Below, in pieces: positions 11,401 to 19,672 of a stretch of 64,000 nt of DNA (position 1 is the first letter of the stretch; the number at the start of each line of letters is the position of its first letter). Source of the DNA: Gracilaria vermiculophylla (lineage: Eukaryota; Rhodophyta; Florideophyceae; Gracilariales; Gracilariaceae); NCBI GenBank assembly GCA_019155205.2, contig JAHNZQ020000010.1:1729010-1793009 (forward strand), given 5' to 3'. Both the position numbers and the translations under genes were made by a program. A model generated the notes under the pieces. That model searched no databases. It was not told the origin of the DNA and saw nothing but the letters and a program-made list of their open reading frames with translations.

Positions 11401-13791
11401 CTTCGACATAGGAGCTCTCAGGCGTCTGCCATTATTCATGAAGCTGCTGCGAGGGCCGCATCTACCATGTGCACTGGCAAGGAAAACATAGCGTACAAGG
11501 AGGCCTTCGCGAAAGCTGGAGCTGTTCCGGAACTAGTAAGTCTTCTTCAATTATGGGGTAACAATGAGAATGCTTCATCTGATCTGCATATAGCTGTCAC
11601 AAGAAGCATATGCGCCGCTATTCGTAACTTGGTAGAAGGATGTGCGTTGGCAAGCTCTCAAGCTATACAATCTTATGCATATCACAGTTTGGCTCGTGCT
11701 TTGGCTTTCGGTCGAGATAATGCTTTGTTATGCTCGATTATAGTCATAGCATTAACCGCCATCACTCGGAACGCCGCTACTGGAGCCGAGAAGGGTCTAA
11801 TTGATGCGAAGCCTTTGCCCGAAGTGCTCGTAGCCATGCAACGCCATTCGCGAAATCCAGGATTCATAAGGGTATCTTTAGATTTTATGGAAGCTCTATG
11901 CAATTTTAACTCAATGAAAGCGGAGATTGTTCAGGCCGGAGGGATTCCGTTTTCAGCCGACATTATTAGACAAGGTGGAGCGGATAACGTCCTCCTTGAA
12001 AAAGCATGTGGTGTAATTGAAAAGTTGTGCTTCGATAGCCCGGAAAATCAGGAATCATTCGCCGCTAACAAGGGAATCGAAGGACTTTCGCATCTACTCA
12101 GTTCCCACCAGACCATTCCATCTGTTGTGGAATTTGCCTTGCTTGCTCTGACTGCGGTTTGTGCAAACAGTCCCCAGAATCAAACGGAGGCTTTGAAGAA
12201 CGGCTGTGCAGAAGTGTTACTACGAGTATTAACCTCTTACAGTTCGAAAAATGCAAAGGTTGTCGCTGCCTCATGTAGCGCTATGCAAGCAATGGTGGTC
12301 ACCAAAAACGCAACCACGGCTCAGGCATTTGGTGCACTACAAGCAGCTGAGCTAATTGTTCGCGCAATGAAGAGACATACGGATAGTGTGGCAGTGCAGG
12401 AGAACGGAAGCGCTGCCGTAGCAGCGTTTTGCGAGGCGGACCCAAATATCATTTCGTCACTGCTCAAAACCGGAATCTCGAGTGTTCTTGTGGTCGCCTT
12501 ACAGAGGTTTCTACACAGACAATCTGCAGTCATCCAGATTGTTCGTGCGATGCGTGCAATTACAAACGAAGTGAATGAAGAAGATTCCTATAGATTCAAA
12601 TCAAAGCTGTTGACGGATCGTTCAAATGAATCATCGCTTGCCGAGATTTTCCACACGGCGTTATCATACCACAAGAAAGGTTTACCAGGGACAGCAAACG
12701 TGATCATCAGCATCTGTGCAACTATAAATCGGTTATGTATGCGGAGCATCGCGTTCAAAAACGAAGTTGGAAAGGATGGCATTGTGGAAGAACTCACACG
12801 GCTTGTGGAAAAAACAGCCGAGTTCTTTGAAATCAAGGCGTTGCAACCGGTCTTGGCAACAATTTGCACTTTGGTCCTGGATTCCGAAGACAATAAGAAC
12901 CGTTTCCACGCAATTGGTGGGGTGGAGGCTATTCTGGATGTTATGCAAAAATGGAAGCAAGACACTTATGTCTTAGAGCATTGTTGTGCTGCATTAAGGT
13001 ACTCCTGCAACGATCATTTCGGAAACTGTGATGAGGTGAAAATCCACAACGGCGTTCGAAGCATCCTTGGCGTCATGGAGCTATATCCAGAGAATGTGAA
13101 TGTGACATTGTGGTGTTGTTTGACTCTAGCCGACTTGTGTAAGGGAGATGAAGAACTGCAGTCCTCGCCTAACGTAATCCAGGGGATTCGAAAGGTTATC
13201 AGTGCCATGGATATGTTCTCTAACAACAGTAGATTCCTTGCAAGTGCGTGCGAATTTTTGCGGGCTGCATCGTTCGAGAATCCCGGAAATCAGGAAAGGG
13301 TTGTTCGGCTGGGTGGGCGCACGGCAATTGTGAAAGCACTTGAATCACATCCAGAAGACAATGCGCTCACTGAATCGGGAGCGTACGCGTTGCTGCAAGT
13401 GCAACATATCAATCAGGTCCGTGTATCGCACGACAGTGCACCACAACTCGGACTCGTCAAGAGGTTTAGTAGGGAGTTACGGCGGTCAGGATCAAACAGC
13501 AGCAGCCGCCAAAGTGGCAAAGAGCGCACTCGCAAGTCACTGTCATTTATCCGTAGGAGGCGCACCAACGAGAAGGAACGCGACGACGCCATGGCAAACT
13601 TGAGCCACACGGTGGGTGAGCAAAACCCTGCAACGCGAGGCTCGTTCTTTTCCAGAAGTAGAAATCGGAGAAACAAGAAAGAAAAGAATCGTCACGAGCC
13701 CGATGACGATGAAGACGATTTCGGAACTGGCGGTGCAAGGGATGGCTACGGAGACCTGGACGCCCCTAGTCCTGAAGAAGAAGGTGATTAA
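8449..13791 (+). CDS. very large Sel1-repeat plus armadillo-repeat protein
   Basis: This is a 1,780-residue protein in one uninterrupted 5.3-kb exon; the ATG at 8449 sits in a good AACC-ATG context. Residues about 64-234 form Sel1/TPR-like repeats (for example the ALGLCYIRGFGV and NLAWIYRHGKGV units). Residues about 235-800 are disordered, with a Glu/Asp-only block at about 545-615. Residues about 808-1657 form many armadillo-like helical repeats (recurring ...ACGVIEKLCFDSPENQ..., ...ALTAVCANSPQNQ...). The tail is Lys/Arg/Ser-rich and ends acidic. Both repeat types bind proteins, so a scaffold role is inferred. No catalytic motif is seen. Partners and location cannot be told from the sequence. 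Confidence 0.88.
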   Translation: MPAGIDVEKPSTRPRPPPYDPLLPSPPTHPTPMHQRQSSPNDKSNQLTVNQTAVPMDTPHESPHDLFCLAKEYENRGRVSDAINLYLKAALNGHLSAMVSYASHVISSDERAAFVWFQSAAVRGHPRAWVELGQLLARGRYFEVNAIDAARCWKRAAQMGDNTGKSALGLCYIRGFGVKQDSEKGLEIVRQVADVHNDVTAMKNLAWIYRHGKGVTKNIQEAEYWENRAIKQQSIVDHLSSREKTLYGRGRRAKSISSSHASEKSDAKSKPRTAPKPTVPSHPILEQEQIHDATDQSGEKTTQEKKVRKPQPSRGSPQKVSSTGRESKQVRQQVSSSLPQGSNVQDQVKEIERRHKAAMAEVESEIAASAYLFANKTPRRQQMPSSVPNTKIVHVATQTVQVETKTIQDETGNIINRSTEKTFDRYSEDRAIRNGRDVLLTSAAHGSGNSAKKAKGIEQPLAQEPYQVSISEAEIREVQQNALEKAANQERILFDDRAHGKQSSEDTKTISHADNSEEIHPSVVHVDADQFADEPVDDSDEEPMHFGNEPVEEGHHEKGEEEEEAEDEDEDDYEFVSGREEAKQEEEDEEEEDEEEEDEPEKEEEEEDEQFITPDQSLHNASPSAQPLRVTEGVDATPTDAQEVITSIPSPSHLNDVGDTSKASEDAALESIPFDQRVHSVAIGDPTTVRNVSNHTSPYTHTGSTAQDTKDQKMSSEGPTTESSINPSTRYSEPKDYRETGKAGDFGHIRATYALGKEAHMNASQGEEDLMELEDEDMRNAADDHRKRENSFASGGTGGGPVTEQAVPTISDLKEALGSYPRNPLRSDSQAPIFHLTSLLAVLPLRDMDAYALLEKENAFAKVVVGMISQIEDEAIQEAGLLAIVRIVRTTQTGKKEELVLSSYADCFRKVQGFSDAVIPSGTVGINVNGSGAIQAISQTMRRHSSTRHVLLAGCAAFGEVASSSQKCREVAYEYDAVGLIVYSLRHRSSQASAIIHEAAARAASTMCTGKENIAYKEAFAKAGAVPELVSLLQLWGNNENASSDLHIAVTRSICAAIRNLVEGCALASSQAIQSYAYHSLARALAFGRDNALLCSIIVIALTAITRNAATGAEKGLIDAKPLPEVLVAMQRHSRNPGFIRVSLDFMEALCNFNSMKAEIVQAGGIPFSADIIRQGGADNVLLEKACGVIEKLCFDSPENQESFAANKGIEGLSHLLSSHQTIPSVVEFALLALTAVCANSPQNQTEALKNGCAEVLLRVLTSYSSKNAKVVAASCSAMQAMVVTKNATTAQAFGALQAAELIVRAMKRHTDSVAVQENGSAAVAAFCEADPNIISSLLKTGISSVLVVALQRFLHRQSAVIQIVRAMRAITNEVNEEDSYRFKSKLLTDRSNESSLAEIFHTALSYHKKGLPGTANVIISICATINRLCMRSIAFKNEVGKDGIVEELTRLVEKTAEFFEIKALQPVLATICTLVLDSEDNKNRFHAIGGVEAILDVMQKWKQDTYVLEHCCAALRYSCNDHFGNCDEVKIHNGVRSILGVMELYPENVNVTLWCCLTLADLCKGDEELQSSPNVIQGIRKVISAMDMFSNNSRFLASACEFLRAASFENPGNQERVVRLGGRTAIVKALESHPEDNALTESGAYALLQVQHINQVRVSHDSAPQLGLVKRFSRELRRSGSNSSSRQSGKERTRKSLSFIRRRRTNEKERDDAMANLSHTVGEQNPATRGSFFSRSRNRRNKKEKNRHEPDDDEDDFGTGGARDGYGDLDAPSPEEEGD

Positions 13792-14092
13792 ACCGCTCGG
13801 CCGGTTTAGAGAAACGCATGCGCATTACCCTTGAGATATGTATTTTTATATTTGTAGAAGAGTGTGTTGGAGTTACAGCGCGATAACTTTCCGTTTCTGC
13901 AAGAGTTACAGACTTGGTTTTTTTTGCGGTGCCGAATAATGAGTTTGTAGCTAGACATGCTTCACCACTACACGTTACTCAAAAAGTGCAATTTGCTTCT
14001 TTTCTAGCGAAGCTACAACGAATTTCGCCTTTCGAGAGAGGCGCTCTACGTAGTTCAGAAGCTAGCATTTTACTACTAACTTTTGATGCAGC
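13792..14092. other. convergent 3' intergenic region
   Basis: It separates the Sel1/armadillo gene from the convergent GTPase gene. It holds a poly-T run (13917-13925) and no recognised gene. Confidence 0.5.
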
Positions 14093-15890
14093 CTAGAAGT
14101 TGACGTTAAAGCTCATTCCCAGATTACCCGGCCCCACACCAGCCGTGAATCCGGTCGGACCAAGAAGCGTTGCCGACTCATCTGGCACCATGGATACTTG
14201 GAGATTTGTGCGCCCCTGTTGATACGCTAAAGAAAGGTTCACATTGGAGTCGGGTGGCCGGTAGGCAGCGCCTACATTCCACTGACCCACACTGCCTCCC
14301 AGAGCCTGTTGCTGCACTGCCTGCATCTGAGCCTGTTGCATGCGCAAGAACTGAATGGCCTTGCTATGCTGTTGTGAGGCGCTAACCTGAGACTCGACGA
14401 GTTTTCGTTGCTGGTCCGATATCTCACGCATCATGCTCTCCAAGTCATCGCGTTCGGCATCAAACGTCCATACACTTCCTCGTCGGACGCCTTCGCTGGC
14501 GCGCTTATCGAAATTAGTGAGGGCAGTGTACAAGGCAAAGTCCACAGGCATGTCGTCGGAAATGGCCGACTTGAACGACGACAGCACCTCACGAGATATG
14601 ATGGCCAAATTCTTCATGAAAACACTCATGAGGCCAGTGTCTATAATGGCCTCGAGTTCGGTTCTTTTGCGCTCGCAGACGGGCTCGGCGGCAAAGTCAC
14701 TTGTCTCGACATCGTACTCCTGCAAGTAGAGCTGCACAAGGCCGTCACACTGTTTGCCCAGGTTGTCTATCCTGACACCGTTGTCAACAGTATCCAAGAG
14801 GTCGGCTATTTCGCCGGAAGCCTCGGCAAGTTTTTGGGAGAACACTTCGTCACAGCGATAGGCCGCAACAATGGCAAAGTCGTCGCCAGTGTAAAAGTCG
14901 TCCACCCTTCGATCAAAAACGTCCGCGTGCGAGCCGCCGTGGTCCGCGGCCGATGCGGAGATAGAATCCCACAAGGTGTGGGCATACGTGGAGAAGCCAT
15001 CGGCGGGTATTCGCTTCGAGTGCTCCGGAAGCACTAATTCGCCCTGGTCTAGTGCGGCTCGTAGCGCCGCCACGCGTCTGTCAAACTCTTCCGACTGGTG
15101 CCGGATGTGGGGGAACATGAAGACGTGGAGATCGACAACTTGGTCCAAGGGTGTGGCGCCGTCGCCCACGGGGAGGCCGGACTCGGCGACGACTTGGGCC
15201 CATATGTCCGCAACCTGTGGGGGGGGGGGCACAACGAGAGCAAAGCAGAGCAAGGGGAACAAGTCAGAGGGTGCGCTCTGACTTTGCGAACGGAGGGAGG
15301 GGGCAGAATGGAAGGCGGCGCCAACTTACATCTTGCTGCACCATGGAGGTGACGGATTGGGAGGCGTGCTGCGCATCGTCATCAAAATCCCTGACGGCGA
15401 CTATGAGGGCAGTCTTGGCCGGGGCGCCGTCGGCGAGGGCGTGGGCGGCGCTGGAGAGGATGGCGCGCAGCAGGGAGTGGGCGGCCGAATCCAGGCGACA
15501 GGCGTCATGGAACCAGAGGTTGACAATGACGACGTCGGCGACAGCGGTGACAAAGGAGGCGCACTGGGCGGCGAAGAGCTTGGCGTCGCGGCCGCGGGCG
15601 CGGGCGTCGGCGCCCTCGACGTCGAGCACGAGCGCGGCGCCGCGCGGGGTTTGCACTTGGGAGGCGAGGATGCCGCGCGTGGTGGCGGCGCCGACCGAGC
15701 CTCTGGTGGCGACCGGGAAGGACGTGGAGAAGAGGGCGTTGACGAGGGTGCTCTTGCCGGAGGCCTGCGGACCGGTGATGGCGAAGACGGTGAAGGGATC
15801 GGGCGAGAGGTGGGCGTGGTGCGGGAACCAGGCGTCCGGGGGGGCAAGCTCGCCGTCGGCAGCCAGCACCTCGGTGGGGTTGGATGCCAT
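14093..15890 (-). CDS. Sey1/RHD3-like dynamin-type GTPase, two exons
   Basis: Exon 1 is 15890-15330 and exon 2 is 15214-14093. The intron of 115 bp has donor GTAAGT and acceptor CACAG, phase 0, giving 560 residues. The GTPase domain shows the P-loop GPQASGKS (40-47), TTRG switch (70-73), DVEG (90-93) and the RD guanine-specificity motif (167-168). NLWFHDACR matches the NMWEHDVGR block of Sey1/RHD3. Exon 2 keeps family blocks FPHIRHQSEEF and RIPADGFSTYAHTLW. Sey1, RHD3 and atlastins fuse ER tubules. This protein is shorter than typical Sey1 (about 780-830 residues) and no paired transmembrane hairpin is seen near its C-terminus. The tail is Gln-rich, then Gly-rich. It shares a divergent promoter with MAT1. 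Confidence 0.82.
15215..15329 (-). other. intron of the Sey1-like gene
   Basis: It has a GTAAGT donor at 15329-15324 and a C-rich tract followed by CACAG at the 3' end. Reading through it adds a Pro-rich stretch and a stop, which confirms removal. Confidence 0.85.
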
Positions 15891-16382
15891 GAGGTGCGCG
15901 ACGCGGGGTGAAGGGGGCGGCGGCGGCGGCGGCAGCAGCAGCAGCAGCAGCGGGCGGCAACGGGGACAGGGGCGAAGTGTGTAGAAAGTTGGGGGGGGGG
16001 AGGGGGCAGCGAAGATATAAGTGCGGCCGGCGGCGGCAGCAAGTCTCGAACAGCAGCACTGCGCGTGGAATAGACGTCAGCGGCACGCGCGCGCGCGGCT
16101 TGATCTCACGACTTGGCGACCTCGGGGCGCATGGCGGCGGCTGCGTCGCTTTTGTGTTTTGAATCGAGAGGTTTCAAATATTCGCGCGGCGCACATTACA
16201 GCGCGCCAGGCGCGCGCTGCGCAGCGCCGCCGCGGCCACCGCGCGTCACCGCCCGCGCGCCACCACCACCGCCGCCGCCGCCGCCGCCGGCAAGCAGCTG
16301 AGGCAGACGTTGGGCACTAGCACGGCGGTGGCGGCGAGGTGGGGTGAGGTGAGATCGTGAGAGGGGGGGGAGGGGCAGCAGC
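15891..16382. other. bidirectional promoter, Sey1-like / MAT1
   Basis: This is a 492-bp GC-rich divergent spacer. It includes (GCA/GCG)n-type simple repeats at 15920-15960 and a GCACATTACAG word at 16191-16201. No Cys-rich RING-coding exon for MAT1 was found here in any frame. Confidence 0.5.
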
Positions 16383-16870
16383 ATGTCGGACAAGTACGAC
16401 GTGGACTTTGAGGACGAGCGGGCGGCGCTGACCAAGGACGCGCAGGTGCGGCGGCGCTACCTGCGCATCTTCAACAAGCAGCGCGACGACTTTGGCAGCG
16501 ACAGGCAGTTCGACGACTACCTGGAGATGGTGGAGGACGTGATCTTCAAGCTGGTGAACAACGTGGACGTGGAGCAGACGAAGCGGTTTATCGAGAAGTA
16601 CCGGCGCGACAACCAGGACGCGATCGCGAGGAACCAGGTGAAGCGGGCGGACGAGGAGCGGAGCGAGGCGGAGCGCGTGGCGATCGCGGAGCGCGAGCGG
16701 CTGCGGCGGCTGGGCGAGCTGCGGCGGCAGGACGAGCAGGCGGAGGAGCGGCGGCGGCAGCAGCGGCGGCAGCAGCAGGCGGAGCAGCTGCTGCGGCTGC
16801 AGAAGGGCGACGAGGCGGTGGCGCGGCTGCACAAGCGGCGCGAGAAGGCGGAGCGCAAGCGGCGCAAGCA

Positions 16871-16905
<35 letters not shown>

Positions 16906-17159
16906 GCGAGCAGCAGCAGCGCGTGACGCTGGCGCTGCTGGCGGCGCGGCCGTCGTACGGCGGCGCGGCGCCGGCGCCGCTGCTGCGCGGCAGCGTGTCG
17001 GCCGACCAGCGGCCGCAGACGCGGCGCGACGGCGGCGGCGCGCCGTCGGGCGAGCAGCGCGCGCGCGCGGCGGCGGCGGGCGGCTTCCGGCAGCGGCTGG
17101 TGTACGAGCGCGCGCTGCTCGAGTTTGAGCAGTCGCTGCGCGCGGCGGCGCGCGGGTGA
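16383..17159 (+). CDS. MAT1: MAT1/TFB3-like CDK-activating kinase assembly factor, lacking the RING
   Basis: This is a 258-residue protein. Residues about 18-100 match the MAT1 core after the RING: RRRYLRIFNKQRDDF, then the YLEMVEDVIFKLVNN and EKYRRDNQDAI blocks. MAT1 joins CDK7 and cyclin H and anchors them to TFIIH. Residues 100-175 are a long Arg/Glu/Gln coiled coil with a poly-Ala run, and the C-terminus is short. The family normally begins with a C3HC4 RING of about 65 residues. Here translation starts at ATG 16383 and no RING is seen upstream; the bases before the ATG are purine-rich, not a splice acceptor. Third positions are almost all G or C. The next gene starts 82 bp downstream. 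Confidence 0.83.
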
Positions 17160-17241
17160 CGGGCGCTGCCACGCGTCAGCGCGCCGCGCCCAAAAGCGCG
17201 CGCCGCGCCGCGCCGCGCGCTGCCCTCTGGCGCGCACGGCC

Positions 17242-17372
17242 ATGGGCGACCAGCGCGAGCTGGCGCGCGCGCGCGGCGCCGTGGCCGACCGCGTGTGCGA
17301 GTTCCTCATCGTGGTGACGCACGCCATCCTGTACACGCAGCGCGTGTACCCGCGACGTAAGTGCGCCAGCGC

Positions 17373-17412
<40 letters not shown>

Positions 17413-17983
17413 GGAGCGCGGCGGCGCACTGACCGCGGCGGCAGGCATGTTCGAGGTGCGCGACAAGTACGGCGTGGCGACGTTCCGCAGCCGGCACGCG
17501 CGCGTCAACGAGTACGTGGCCACCACGCTGCGGCGGCTGCGCCCGTGGCTGGCGCGCGACGCCGTGGACTGGGTGGCCGTGGCCGTGGCCGACGCGGCGC
17601 GGCCGGTGGCGCGCTACACCTTCGAGACGCGCGTGGTGGCGCGCGGGGCGCACGACGCCAGCGCGCGCGCGCTGCGCGCGCTGGACGACGCGCTGCGCGC
17701 GCACCTGTGCCGCGTGCTGCACGGCGCCGGCGCCGCCGCGGCCGCCGGCGGCGCGGACGGCGGCGCGGCCGACGGCGGCGAGCGCTCGTTCGAGCTGCTG
17801 GTGGCCACGCGCGCCGCTGTGCGCGTGGACGAGCACTGGATGGCGGTGGCGGCGCCCGCGGCGGCGGGGCGCGACGCGCGCGCGCGCTGCGCCGCGCTGG
17901 GCGACGCCGACCGCACGGCCACCACCGCGCGCGTGCGCTCGTGGCTGCAGCTGCCGCGCGCCCCCCCCCGAGGCGCGCCGTAG
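17242..17983 (+). CDS. REV7: REV7/MAD2L2 HORMA-domain protein, two exons
   Basis: Exon 1 is 17242-17356 and exon 2 is 17445-17983. The 88-bp intron has donor GTAAGT and acceptor GGCAG, giving 217 residues, close to human REV7 (211). CEFLIVVTHAILYTQRVYP opens the HORMA domain, and the splice restores RMFEVRDKYGV at the place of the human GIFQKRKKYNV. NEYVATTLRRLRPWL and RPVARYTFE follow. REV7 is the adaptor of DNA polymerase zeta in translesion synthesis and also serves other HORMA-client complexes. A GC-rich insert of Gly/Ala replaces a loop at about residues 128-150. AATAAA lies at 18057. Only the splice shown gives the family alignment. Confidence 0.87.
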
Positions 17984-18319
17984 CGCCGCGCCGCGCTGAG
18001 GCCCGCGCGCGCAGAGGCGCACGCGCGCACAAACGCGCTCGACGCCGCGCGCGCGCAATAAAGCGCTCGACGCCACCGCGCCCAATGAGCGCGCGCGCCG
18101 CGCGACGTATCTGCGTATATCTGCCGCGTGCGAAGCTCGCGCCGCTGCGCTGCTTCCACGCGTGTCGCACTTCTCCGCCGCGCCCCTCCGCCGCGCCCCT
18201 CCCCCCCCGCCCGCCCCCCGCCGCCGCCTGCCCCCCGCCGCCGCCCTCCCCGCCGCCAAGTCCTCTCGCTGCCGCCCCGCCGCCCCCCGCCCCCCCCCCC
18301 CCCCCCCGCAGTCCCCGCG
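17984..18319. other. REV7 3' end and F-box leader
   Basis: It carries AATAAA at 18057-18062 for REV7 and a long C-rich tract ending CCCGCAG at about 18310. That could be a 3' splice site of a leader intron just before the F-box ATG. No other gene is seen. Confidence 0.45.
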
Positions 18320-19672
18320 ATGAGTGCTCTGCCCCCCGCCGTGCCGCCGCCGCCCGCGCCCGCGCTGCTGTCGCTGCCGCGCGACGTGCTGCTGCTCATC
18401 TTGGCGCGCCTCACGCCGCGCCAGCTCGCCGCCGTCGCGCAGCTGTGCTCGCGCGCGCGCGCGCTCGTGGCCGACGCCCACGTGTGGCGCGCCGCCGCGC
18501 GCCGCCACCTGCTCGATCGCCGCGCGCGCCCCGCCTCCGCCGCCGCGCTGCTCGCGCTGGCGCAGCGCCTGCTGTGCCGCTGGTGGCTGCTCACCGGCGC
18601 CTTCGTCGCCGGCGTCCCCGTCCACCGCCGCCGCGGCTTCGCCGACGTGCGCGCGCGCGGCGGCCGCGAGCTGCCCGTCGCCCCCAACGCCGCCACCACG
18701 TGCTACGTCATGGGCGACCCGCACCACCACGCCCCGCTGTGGCCGCAGCCCGCCGTCCACCTCTCCTTCTTCCTCGACTCGGCCGGCCCGTTCCCCGTCG
18801 ACGGCATGACTGCCCGCCTCATCCACGCCGTCGAGCGCCCCCCCCCCGCCGCCGCCGCCGCCGCCGCCGCTGCCGCCGCCGCCGCTGCACCCGCCTCGCT
18901 GCTGCTGCCCTCCTCGCACCCGCTCGCTTCCGCCGCCGCCCCGCCCGCCGCCGCCTCCGCCCCGCCCGCCTCCGCCCCGTCCCACTTCACCCCGCCGTAC
19001 CTGGCGCTGCCCGCCGCCATGCCCGCCCCGCACCACCTCGCCCCGCAGCGCCGCGCCCCCGTGCGCCTCACCATCTCCTTCAACAACCACGTGCTGCTCA
19101 CCGACCTGCGCCCAGACACGCCGCACTTTTCCGTGCTGGACATCTCCATCCCCAGCGCGCTGCTGCTCACCAAGCCGCGCCCCAACGTGCTGTCCATCGA
19201 GCTCAACAAGTACCCCAGCGAGGCGTACTGGCTCAAGGAGGTGTCCATCATGCCGTCCGTGCTGCCCGCCCCCGTCGTCGACAAGGCGTCGCTCATTTTC
19301 CCGCGCAACATTGCCCACCTTCGCGCCGACGCCGCGCGCGCTCCGCCGCCGCCGCCGCCGACGCCGCCGTCCACGCACGCGCGCGCCGCCGCTGCCGCTG
19401 CTGCCGCTGCCGCCGCCGACGCCGCCGCCGCCGCCGCCGCTGCCTCCGGCGCAGCGGCAGACGCCGCGCCCAGCCCGCCGCCGCAGCGGCGCGCGCCGCC
19501 GAGGCACGCGTCGCCCGTGCATGCCGCGGCGCGCAGGGCGCCGCTGTCGCACGCGGCGCGCCACAAGCGCCCGCGCCACCCGCCCTTCTCCAAGCCGCCG
19601 CGCCACATGTACCACCACCACAGCCACTACCGCAGCCCGCGCGGCGCCCCGCACCACGCGCCCAAGCACTGA
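18320..19672 (+). CDS. F-box protein with beta-rich C-terminal region
   Basis: This is a 450-residue protein. The ATG at 18320 is the first in frame, since the longer frame opens with GTG in GC-rich leader. Residues about 12-55 are an F-box (LLSLPRDVLLLILARLTPRQL...VWRAAARRHL), which would bind SKP1 in an SCF ubiquitin ligase. A second region, about 75-345, alternates beta-strand-like segments (LTISFNNHVLL, NVLSIELNKYP, WLKEVSIMP) with poly-Ala and Pro-rich inserts. It may be a substrate-binding jelly-roll domain, but this is unproven. The C-terminus is Arg/His/Pro-rich. Codon third positions are nearly all G or C. Substrate unknown. Confidence 0.72.
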   Translation: MSALPPAVPPPPAPALLSLPRDVLLLILARLTPRQLAAVAQLCSRARALVADAHVWRAAARRHLLDRRARPASAAALLALAQRLLCRWWLLTGAFVAGVPVHRRRGFADVRARGGRELPVAPNAATTCYVMGDPHHHAPLWPQPAVHLSFFLDSAGPFPVDGMTARLIHAVERPPPAAAAAAAAAAAAAAPASLLLPSSHPLASAAAPPAAASAPPASAPSHFTPPYLALPAAMPAPHHLAPQRRAPVRLTISFNNHVLLTDLRPDTPHFSVLDISIPSALLLTKPRPNVLSIELNKYPSEAYWLKEVSIMPSVLPAPVVDKASLIFPRNIAHLRADAARAPPPPPPTPPSTHARAAAAAAAAAAADAAAAAAAASGAAADAAPSPPPQRRAPPRHASPVHAAARRAPLSHAARHKRPRHPPFSKPPRHMYHHHSHYRSPRGAPHHAPKH

